From Flavobacteriales bacterium (GTDB taxonomy: Bacteria; Bacteroidota; Bacteroidia; NS11-12g; UBA955), in assembly GCA_947464515.1 (NCBI GenBank), contig CANHXF010000159.1, positions 1 to 5,032 of the forward strand: a stretch of 5,032 nucleotides of DNA. The letters run 5' to 3'. The notes beneath the pieces were generated by a model, which saw only the letters and a program-made list of their open reading frames with translations, did not search any database and was not told the origin of the DNA. Shown in pieces: positions 1-5,032 of this stretch. Numbering within the stretch: the first letter of the stretch is position 1; each line of letters begins with the position of its first letter. Made by a program: the position numbers and the translations under genes.

Positions 1-662
1 ATGCCGAAACGGGCATCGGACAGCAGAAAAAATCCCCACTCTTGAACACTTTGTCGTTGAGTGGTAGGCCCGGGCAATTCCGCAATTTTCAATCGATATC
101 TTTAGGGATTATTAAAGATCCGCGGGAGATTAAGGTCATGAACGAACGACTTCCTGGCAGCAAGCCATTTGTAATCGAGAAAATCAATCATAGTCTCTGC
201 GCACACATCGCCGTTGGGAAAGTATATGTTATCAGTGAACGTCAAAGTCGTTCCGACCTCGGCCTTCAAGTAACCCTGGCCGGTCAAATCCCCTTGAATT
301 ATTCTTGGCCACTATATATATGGCTTTATCAACCCGCGCCACTCACCGATGGGTATGTTCCAGTGGCTTATGATCCCAAAGTGCATAATGTGGCTCTGGT
401 TGGCGGAAATGCGCGTTATTCTGCGGGTTTTGCCGATGGCTATATTACTCCAGGTATCGGTGCTTCTATGTCGTTTTCGGCCGAATGGGGGAGTTACCGA
501 AATGCATCAAATCGATTGTCGGTTGGACTCTCGGCGGATAAATTTGTAAAAAATCTGCCCATTTGGCATCGTTCAGAAATGAATCGAAACTTCTTCCCCG
601 CACTATTTGTTACCTTTGCTGCCGGTTTTGAATGTAAGTCGAAATCAAAACATCAACCCTGA
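1..662 (+). CDS. Partial CDS (5' end missing): probable outer-membrane beta-barrel-like protein, function unknown
   Basis: The reading frame is open from base 3 to the TGA at 660-662, giving 219 visible residues with no stop at the left edge. I therefore treat the gene as truncated by the window and not as starting at the in-frame TTG at 42. The protein has no recognisable enzyme motif. It alternates short polar turns with aromatic/Gly-rich, amphipathic stretches (for example GIGASMSFSAEWGSY and a final LFVTFAAGFE), as expected of outer-membrane beta strands. The pattern IIKDPREIKVMN, then KPFVIEKIN, then AYDPKVHN, then a GFADGYITPGIG block and a closing strand resembles, from memory, an uncharacterised Bacteroidota protein family of roughly 230-260 residues with a signal peptide. 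That would leave only a short N-terminal part, including any signal peptide, outside the window. It lies 28 bp upstream of lipA on the same strand, so the two may share a transcript. The barrel assignment is inference; that the gene is real is well supported by its family-like pattern. Confidence 0.72.
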   Translation, partial: AETGIGQQKKSPLLNTLSLSGRPGQFRNFQSISLGIIKDPREIKVMNERLPGSKPFVIEKINHSLCAHIAVGKVYVISERQSRSDLGLQVTLAGQIPLNYSWPLYIWLYQPAPLTDGYVPVAYDPKVHNVALVGGNARYSAGFADGYITPGIGASMSFSAEWGSYRNASNRLSVGLSADKFVKNLPIWHRSEMNRNFFPALFVTFAAGFECKSKSKHQP

Positions 663-690
663 ACGCTATCATCTCAAAAAAATAAAAGCT

Positions 691-1563
691 GTGATTGAGT
701 TACCCATCGTATCGAAAGAAAAAAGAACGCCTAAGCCCTCTTGGTTAAAGATTGATTTGCCTACCGGCGAGAATTATACCCGAGTAAAACGCATCGTAAA
801 GGAGCATAAACTCCACACGATTTGCGAAGACGGTCGCTGTCCAAATATGGGTGAATGTTGGGGTGAGGGCACTGCTACTTTTATGATTTTGGGCAATGTG
901 TGTACCCGCAGTTGCAGTTTTTGTGCGGTGGCAACGGGAAGGCCTGGTGAGTATGATTTGAACGAGCCGATGCGTGTGGCTGAAGCCGTTCAGTTGATGG
1001 GGGTGAAGCATTGCGTGATTACTTCTGTGAACCGCGATGAACTCAAAGACAAAGGCGCTACGGTATGGGCGGAAACGGTAAAGGCGGTGAAATTGCTCAA
1101 TCCCGATACCACCATCGAAACGTTGATTCCGGATTTTAAGTCGCAATGGGATATGCTGTATATGGTTTTGGATGCGGGGGCGGAAGTGACATCGCACAAT
1201 ATGGAAACGGTGGAACGGTTGTATCGCATGGTAAGGCCGCAGGCGAAATATGCTAGAAGTTTGGAGCAAACGAAGCGCACGAGTGAATATGGACGACGCA
1301 CAAAATCGGGTGCGATGCTAGGTTTGGGAGAAACGGACGATGAGGTGAAGCAGTTGATGGAAGACTTGCGCGAGAATGGCTGCGATGTGCTTACACTAGG
1401 CCAATATTTGCAACCCACAAAAATGCATTTGGATGTCAAAGAGTATGTTCATCCGGACAAATTCAAGCATTGGGAAGAGTTGGGATTGAGCATGGGTTTC
1501 CGTTTTGTTGAAAGCGGACCTATGGTGAGAAGCTCTTATCATGCCGAAAAGCATGTGCTCTAA
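691..1563 (+). CDS. lipA: Lipoyl synthase (radical SAM enzyme)
   Basis: LipA inserts two sulfur atoms at C6 and C8 of protein-bound octanoyl groups, using S-adenosylmethionine, to form the lipoyl cofactor of pyruvate and 2-oxoglutarate dehydrogenases and the glycine cleavage H protein. It is cytosolic and normally acts after an octanoyltransferase (LipB), which is not in this window. With the GTG start the protein has 290 residues, normal for the family. The auxiliary 4Fe-4S ligands are C45, C50 and C56 (CEDGRCPNMGEC), the radical SAM CX3CX2C motif is C71, C75 and C78 (CTRSCSFC), and the C-terminal RSSY motif that supplies the serine ligand is at 280-283. The blocks TKSGAMLGLGET and DVLTLGQYLQPT are also typical. 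The start is set by homology: VIELP matches the MIELP opening usual in Bacteroidota. The first in-frame ATG (847) would remove two auxiliary-cluster cysteines. No Shine-Dalgarno is visible, only A-rich sequence upstream. All key residues are intact. Confidence 0.97.
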   Translation: MIELPIVSKEKRTPKPSWLKIDLPTGENYTRVKRIVKEHKLHTICEDGRCPNMGECWGEGTATFMILGNVCTRSCSFCAVATGRPGEYDLNEPMRVAEAVQLMGVKHCVITSVNRDELKDKGATVWAETVKAVKLLNPDTTIETLIPDFKSQWDMLYMVLDAGAEVTSHNMETVERLYRMVRPQAKYARSLEQTKRTSEYGRRTKSGAMLGLGETDDEVKQLMEDLRENGCDVLTLGQYLQPTKMHLDVKEYVHPDKFKHWEELGLSMGFRFVESGPMVRSSYHAEKHVL

Positions 1564-1593
1564 TTTGCAAAGGTTCCTTATTTTGCGATTTTT

Positions 1594-1605
1594 GTTTAAT
1601 TAAAC
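1594..1605. repeat. 12-bp perfect palindrome GTTTAATTAAAC
   Basis: GTTTAATTAAAC reads the same on both strands. Its first nine bases with one base of left flank, TGTTTAATT, recur as a direct copy at 1659-1667, 66 bp downstream and inside the promoter candidate. A regulator dimer site is possible, but A/T-rich spacers yield such palindromes by chance. No regulator is known for it here. Confidence 0.35.
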
Positions 1606-1638
1606 GGCACTTTCTTTTAGGGATTTCGCCCATTTTAA

Positions 1639-1669
1639 TTGGAAAAGTAACCCCACTATGTTTAATTTG
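1639..1669 (+). promoter_or_regulatory. Weak candidate Bacteroidota-type promoter for the propeller gene
   Basis: Bacteroidota housekeeping promoters use a -33 TTG and a -7 TAnnTTTG element. Here TTG at 1639-1641 is followed after 21 bases by TAATTTG at 1663-1669, one base shorter than the -7 consensus. An overlapping alternative, TATGTTTA at 1657-1664, has the right length but ends in A and sits only 15 bases from the TTG. Either would give a 5' leader of roughly 25-35 bases before the ATG at 1701. Neither match is exact, so this is a candidate only. Confidence 0.25.
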
Positions 1670-1700
1670 TAAAATACCTTAATATTAATAAACTGATCAC

Positions 1701-4313
1701 ATGAGCATAAAATCTTTTTTCACCCTTTCAGCTTCAGCTACATTGGTAGCGGGAATGTCGTTGTTTGTTGCAACTATCCCCACTGAAATGCCCCAATCTC
1801 TAAAGGTTGGTGAAGTAGAAAACGAAGAAGAACACGAGCATCGTTCCATTGAAGGTGCGATTCGCTCTGTTTACAGCATGCGTTTGAACGAAGTTACTGG
1901 CACGATCGAACCTGAGTGGGTTGAAGAAGCCATTGTTCAAGCCGATGCGATGCGTTTGACACGTCGTGCTAACAAGCCATTGAAGTGGGAAGAGATGGGC
2001 CCAGACAACGTAGGTGGTCGGATTCGCGCATTTTTGATTCACCGCGATTCTGGCAACATTTGGTTTGCTGGTGGTGTGAGCGGTGGATTGTTCCGTTCAA
2101 TTTCTGCGGGTAATAGCTGGAATCCAGTGAATGACCGTCAAGAAAATTTGAACGTTAACTGTATGGCGCAAACTGCAAATGGAACCATTTATTACGGTAC
2201 AGGAGAAGGTGGATTTGTGAACTTGTCAGGTACAAGAAATGGATCTCCTGCATTCTTGGGGGCGGGAATTTACAAGAGCACCGATAGTCGCGGTGTATCC
2301 TTTACGAAAATGACAAATACCAGTGCGGCTAGCTTTATGCAGTGCAACACAATGGTAGCACATCCAACGGATGATAAGTTTTATGTTGGAACTGAAGATG
2401 GAATTTATGAATTTACTAATAATGGGGGTACTCAGAAAAAAGTGAGCGTGGGTTCTATCAAAGAATTGAAAATTGACAAAAATGGTGTTTTATGGGCGTC
2501 TACCGGTTCTGGGTCCATCTTGAAGATGGATGGTGCTGGTGCGATGAAGCAAGTAAACGCCTCGATTAATACTGGCGGACGTACTTCGCTTGCGATTTCA
2601 CCTGAAGATCCCAATTACGTTTATTTGATGGGTGCAAGTGGGACGGGTTCATTCAGCGGATTGTTCCGTACGAAAGATGGTGGAGCGACATGGACGAAAT
2701 TGGTTTCTTATAGTAGCATTACCGACATCTTTGGATCTAACAAGCAAGGTTGGTACGATAACGTGGTGAGCGTAGATCCTACAAATAAAAATTTGGTTTA
2801 CATGGGTGGTGTTGATTTGGCGACATGGGATGAGGTGAACGGCTATAGAGAAACAGCAAACACATTTGATGCGGCTTGGAACAACGGTTACGTGCATGCC
2901 GACAAACACATGATTACATGGGATATGAACACCACACCTCCATCAATCATTGTTGGTTGCGATGGTGGTTTGTTCCGCAGTAAAGATCGCAATATTTGGA
3001 CGCCAATTTCTCGTGGATTTAATACTCTACAATTGTACAATGTGGCAGCCAATGAATTGGGCCATGTTGTGGGTGGTGCGCAAGACAACGGTACTCATTT
3101 GATCAATTTCACTGGAAATTCTTTCGGCGGAGTTCCTTCTAAAAACGCGGTAGAAATTTATGGTGGTGATGGTTTTGATGTCGAGTTTTCTCGCTTCAGC
3201 CCCAAAACTGTTTTTGCTTGTACTTATTACGGAAACGTAGTTCGCAGCGCTAATAGCGGTCAGTCAACCTCTACGTTCTTCGATGACCGTCAAGACGGAA
3301 AGTCACAAACTGATTTTAATACTACTTATTGCTTGTGGGAGTCTGGTCCAAAAAAATCTCGTTTGTATTTGGCTAAAAACGCTGAAGTATGGATGGCTAA
3401 CAACCCTACCGATTTTGCTGAAAACGTGAGCTGGTATTTGGTTGCTAACGCATTGGGCAACGATAGGATTATTGAAATGGATTATACTCCCGAAGGAGAC
3501 AATTTGTTTATTTGCAAAAGCGGTCGTTTGGTTCGTGTCGATAGTTTGAATGCTGCGACGTTTACTTTGGCTGCGAATCCTACTGTGATGCAGATTCCAG
3601 CGCCTATCGTTCAAAAGAATATTACTCCATCAGGATTATCAGGTCGTACCATTACTTCAGTAAATGTGGATCAAATGGATAAAAATCACGTAGTTATCAC
3701 TTTGGGTGGTTACGGTAATACAAGTTATGTCTATGAATCATTCAATGCTTGTGGTGCTGCGGTAACGTGGAAGAACATCACTGGTAATTTGCCTTCATTC
3801 CCTGTGTATGATGCAGTGATCGATGTTGACGATAGCAAGCGCATCGTATTGGCGACTGATTTGGGTGTTTGGTATACTGAGGATGGTGGAACTACTTGGG
3901 TTGAAGGAAACGATGGTATGGCTCGTGTGCCAGTATTTGAGATTCGTGGTTATGAGTGGAGACCTTGGGAAGGTATGACAATGTATGTGGGAACTCACGG
4001 TCGTGGATTCTTCCGCAGCAGAACCTTGATGACTGGAACTAAGAATTTGAAGGACAATACATCATTGAAGGTGGTTGTTTATCCAAACCCGACTTCTGAT
4101 AAGGCTACATTGAGTTTAACAGGCAAGGTTTCGGAAACTGCTATGTTGACGGTTATTAATTTACAGGGTAAAGTTGTTTTGTCGCGCACTGTGAATGTGG
4201 TTGCGGGCGAGAATAATTTTGCCATTGATTTGACTGGAATGGCGAAGGGTTACTATTTCGCTTCAGTAAAGGGTGCGAACACGCAGGGAACTGCAAAGGT
4301 TTGCGTCCAATAA
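1701..4313 (+). CDS. Secreted beta-propeller (Asp-box/VPS10-like) protein with T9SS type A sorting domain
   Basis: This 870-residue protein is predicted to cross the inner membrane by Sec and the outer membrane by the type IX secretion system, ending on the cell surface or in the medium. Residues 1-26 form a signal-like N-terminus (K4, then a hydrophobic stretch), though no sharp cleavage site is visible. Residues 36-95 are a charged region with an acidic EVENEEEHEH stretch. From WEEMGPDNVGGRIRAF (96-111) a propeller follows, with GGVSGGLFRS (124-133), a canonical Asp box KDGGATW (325-331), DGGLFRSKDRNIW (421-433), GGAQDNGTH (458-466), GGDGFDVEF (488-496) and a second canonical box EDGGTTW (727-733). 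Residues 789-870 are the sorting domain: VVVYPNP at 791-797, VINLQGKVV, then MAKGYYFASV and the short basic C-terminal end. Such proteins are often named glycosyl hydrolase or sortilin-like, but I see no catalytic motif; an adhesive or scaffolding role is inference. The ATG at 1701 fits the signal-like N-terminus. A strong terminator follows, so it is probably transcribed alone. Confidence 0.9.
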   Translation: MSIKSFFTLSASATLVAGMSLFVATIPTEMPQSLKVGEVENEEEHEHRSIEGAIRSVYSMRLNEVTGTIEPEWVEEAIVQADAMRLTRRANKPLKWEEMGPDNVGGRIRAFLIHRDSGNIWFAGGVSGGLFRSISAGNSWNPVNDRQENLNVNCMAQTANGTIYYGTGEGGFVNLSGTRNGSPAFLGAGIYKSTDSRGVSFTKMTNTSAASFMQCNTMVAHPTDDKFYVGTEDGIYEFTNNGGTQKKVSVGSIKELKIDKNGVLWASTGSGSILKMDGAGAMKQVNASINTGGRTSLAISPEDPNYVYLMGASGTGSFSGLFRTKDGGATWTKLVSYSSITDIFGSNKQGWYDNVVSVDPTNKNLVYMGGVDLATWDEVNGYRETANTFDAAWNNGYVHADKHMITWDMNTTPPSIIVGCDGGLFRSKDRNIWTPISRGFNTLQLYNVAANELGHVVGGAQDNGTHLINFTGNSFGGVPSKNAVEIYGGDGFDVEFSRFSPKTVFACTYYGNVVRSANSGQSTSTFFDDRQDGKSQTDFNTTYCLWESGPKKSRLYLAKNAEVWMANNPTDFAENVSWYLVANALGNDRIIEMDYTPEGDNLFICKSGRLVRVDSLNAATFTLAANPTVMQIPAPIVQKNITPSGLSGRTITSVNVDQMDKNHVVITLGGYGNTSYVYESFNACGAAVTWKNITGNLPSFPVYDAVIDVDDSKRIVLATDLGVWYTEDGGTTWVEGNDGMARVPVFEIRGYEWRPWEGMTMYVGTHGRGFFRSRTLMTGTKNLKDNTSLKVVVYPNPTSDKATLSLTGKVSETAMLTVINLQGKVVLSRTVNVVAGENNFAIDLTGMAKGYYFASVKGANTQGTAKVCVQ
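4078..4310 (+). other. T9SS C-terminal sorting domain (type A) within the propeller protein
   Basis: The last ~78 residues carry the landmarks of the Por secretion tail family: a YPNP motif (794-797) opening the domain after a short linker, a middle LTVINLQGKVVLSRT strand pair, a glycine- and asparagine-containing turn (AGENNF), the L-x-G-M-A-K-G-Y-Y strand, and a terminal KVCVQ where KLVVK-like ends are usual. In characterised systems this domain is recognised by the T9SS, removed by the sortase PorU, and replaced by linkage to anionic lipopolysaccharide. That fate is inferred here from family knowledge. The cysteine at 868 is unusual for the terminal strand. Confidence 0.9.
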
Positions 4314-4339
4314 TTTTGTTTCAATAACTACTAAGTGAG

Positions 4340-4366
4340 GAGGCCGCGGAAGCGGCCTCTTTTTTT
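4340..4366 (+). terminator. Rho-independent terminator of the propeller gene
   Basis: Perfect 8-bp G/C-rich arms GAGGCCGC (4340-4347) and GCGGCCTC (4352-4359) enclose a GGAA loop, which fits the stable GNRA type, and are followed by seven T residues (4360-4366). It begins 27 bp after the TAA of the propeller gene. On the minus strand no T-run follows the stem, so it looks one-directional; dapF's transcript would run into it from the other side but lacks a clear U-tract there. Confidence 0.93.
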
Positions 4367-4368
4367 GT

Positions 4369-5032
4369 TTATAAAATTCCGGCAAATACCATTCTGGCGG
4401 GGCCTTGGAGTTGGATGTTGCAGAAGCCCTTAGGGCTTCTGCTGAAGGCGACCGATAGGTCGCCGCCCCTCGTTGAGACGTGGATGAGGCCGCCGCCCAA
4501 AGATTTCATTGTTGCAAGGCTTAATGCGGCGGCCGTAACTCCCGTACCGCAACTCAAGGTTTCGCCCTCAACACCCCTTTCGTAGGTGCGCATCGCAATG
4601 TGAGTGTCGTCTAAGATGTTCACTGCATTTACATTAATCCCAGCCTCTGTATATGGTGCATTGTATCGGATTCCTTTGGCCCAAGCCACCAAGTCGATTC
4701 CATCAATGGCCTCTGATTTTATTGATACAAAATGGGGCGATCCGGTATTCAATTCGTAAGAATGATTGTTGAGTTCGTGAATCGAATCGACATCGTTCAT
4801 CGACAATGAGATCCATTCTGTCATTGGTAGTTGCGAGGTATCCGTCGGTTTAGGTAAATGTGTCGCCGTATGCGCGCCATCTGGTGCCCAGAAATTCAGA
4901 AATTTATGATTGGCTGGAATCTCAGGGTTCAAAATCCCACGGTTAGAAAAATCAGGACTCTCCTCGGAGGTTTCCAATTTCCCGATGCCCAGTGAAAAAG
5001 CCCAAGACGCAATACATCGACCGCCATTTCCA
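4369..5032 (-). CDS. dapF: Partial CDS (5' end missing): diaminopimelate epimerase
   Basis: DapF interconverts LL- and meso-diaminopimelate in the cytosol, without cofactor, using two cysteines; meso-DAP is the peptidoglycan cross-linking residue and the lysine precursor. On the minus strand the frame is open from the right edge to the TAA at 4371-4369, giving 220 visible residues. The first visible residues are GNGGRCIASWAF, so the first catalytic cysteine (CGNGGRC) falls exactly at the edge: base 5032 is consistent with the last base of a Cys codon. The second catalytic cysteine is in ETLSCGTG (codon 4551-4549). NTGSPHFV, the GINVNAV block and TYERGVEGETLSCGTGVTAAAL are standard substrate-binding segments. 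About 70-75 N-terminal residues are missing, so the in-frame TTG at 4977 is not the start. The segment between the two halves is longer than usual, with roughly 20 extra residues after LGIGKLE and about 10 more around HLPKPTDTSQLPMT. The gene is convergent with the propeller gene. Confidence 0.96.
   Translation of the reverse strand, partial: GNGGRCIASWAFSLGIGKLETSEESPDFSNRGILNPEIPANHKFLNFWAPDGAHTATHLPKPTDTSQLPMTEWISLSMNDVDSIHELNNHSYELNTGSPHFVSIKSEAIDGIDLVAWAKGIRYNAPYTEAGINVNAVNILDDTHIAMRTYERGVEGETLSCGTGVTAAALSLATMKSLGGGLIHVSTRGGDLSVAFSRSPKGFCNIQLQGPARMVFAGIL
4421..4441. repeat. Perfect inverted repeat (10-bp arms) inside dapF
   Basis: Arms CAGAAGCCCT (4421-4430) and AGGGCTTCTG (4432-4441) are exact reverse complements around a single T. 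In RNA this would fold into a 9-bp hairpin with a three-base loop. It lies in the coding sequence for the S-R-S-P-K-G-F-C stretch near the DapF C-terminus, and no T-run follows on either strand, so it is not a standard terminator. Confidence 0.8.
4447..4464. repeat. Second perfect hairpin (7-bp arms) inside dapF
   Basis: GGCGACC (4447-4453) and GGTCGCC (4458-4464) are exact reverse complements around a four-base loop, only five bases from the preceding inverted repeat. It codes for the G-D-L-S-V-A stretch of DapF. Both stems would form in the dapF mRNA about 50-95 nt before its stop codon. Confidence 0.75.
4488..4534. repeat. Spaced 9-bp inverted repeat inside dapF
   Basis: GGCCGCCGC at 4488-4496 is the exact reverse complement of GCGGCGGCC at 4526-4534, 29 bases apart. 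The arms encode G/C-rich Gly-Gly and Ala-Ala codon runs of DapF, which may be the whole explanation. Confidence 0.5.

Larger units (their letters stand above)
1564..1700 (+). other. A/T-rich intergenic gap between lipA and the propeller gene
   Basis: This 137-bp gap holds no ORF of note and no RNA gene that I can see. I see no convincing intrinsic terminator behind lipA: the only G/C hairpin candidate (GGG...CCC around 1620-1631) has three base pairs and no T-run after it. The gap contains a 12-bp palindrome and a weak promoter candidate, listed separately. The 30 bases before the ATG at 1701 are A/T-rich with no Shine-Dalgarno, as is usual in Bacteroidota. Confidence 0.6.

Noticed and set aside
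42..44. TTG as the start codon of the first gene
   Set aside because: The frame stays open to the left edge and the upstream residues fit a continuing protein, so the gene is truncated by the window.
1..45. ATG at base 1 as a gene start
   Set aside because: That frame meets a stop at 43-45 after 14 codons and overlaps the real gene in another frame.
312..322. TATATATAT tract as a promoter or repeat
   Set aside because: It lies inside the coding frame of the first gene, is very short, and has no matching -33 element.
349..549. 66-codon + frame inside the first gene
   Set aside because: It is an overlapping frame within a conserved-looking protein and has no signature of its own.
607..690. 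Longer LipA starting at TTG 607, 616 or 628
   Set aside because: It would overlap the upstream gene, and the extra residues do not resemble LipA N-termini, while GTG 691 matches the usual opening.
745..1439. Minus-strand open frames of 174 and 149 codons opposite lipA
   Set aside because: They are antisense to an intact, fully motif-bearing lipA, and their translations look like antisense artefacts with no recognisable domain.
1800..3998. Several minus-strand frames of 60-103 codons opposite the propeller gene
   Set aside because: Each lies inside a real gene, none shows domain features, and none has a spacer for a promoter.
4337..4366. Terminator serving both convergent genes
   Set aside because: On the minus strand the stem is preceded by an A-rich run and not followed by T residues, so only the + direction is supported.
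4975..4977. TTG as the start of a short DapF
   Set aside because: The minus-strand frame continues upstream into GNGGRCIASWAF, the first catalytic motif of DapF.
1..5032. Mobile element, CRISPR array, tRNA/rRNA, riboswitch or defence system
   Set aside because: I found no transposase or integrase motif, regularly spaced repeats, tRNA-like fold or defence-type domain; the genes are housekeeping or surface-protein genes.

Overview
The window looks like a stretch of a Bacteroidota chromosome, probably from a free-living member. Three things point there: a large protein ending in a type IX secretion (T9SS) C-terminal sorting domain, a system essentially confined to that phylum; LipA and DapF sequences of Bacteroidota style; and start codons preceded by A/T-rich sequence instead of Shine-Dalgarno motifs. 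The genus cannot be read from the sequence.

Layout: (1) 1-662, + strand: the 3' part of a beta-barrel-like protein of unknown function, cut by the left edge. (2) 691-1563, + strand: lipA, lipoyl synthase, 28 bp downstream, so probably co-transcribed with gene 1; it appears to start at a GTG. (3) 1564-1700: an A/T-rich intergenic gap with a 12-bp palindrome and a weak Bacteroidota-type promoter candidate. (4) 1701-4313, + strand: an 870-residue secreted beta-propeller protein with Asp-box (BNR/VPS10-like) repeats and a T9SS sorting domain. (5) 4340-4366: a clear rho-independent terminator for gene 4. (6) 4369-5032, - strand: dapF, diaminopimelate epimerase, convergent with gene 4 and cut by the right edge just at its first catalytic cysteine.

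The genes do not form one pathway. LipA makes the lipoyl cofactor of 2-oxoacid dehydrogenases and the glycine cleavage system. DapF makes meso-diaminopimelate for peptidoglycan and lysine. The propeller protein is a predicted cell-surface or secreted T9SS cargo of unknown role, and gene 1 is probably an outer-membrane protein. This is mainly an ordinary housekeeping region. I see no mobile element, CRISPR array, RNA gene or defence system. The points most worth a second look are the uncharacterised barrel-like protein next to lipA, the T9SS propeller protein, the inserted segments in DapF, and a cluster of inverted repeats inside the 3' end of dapF.
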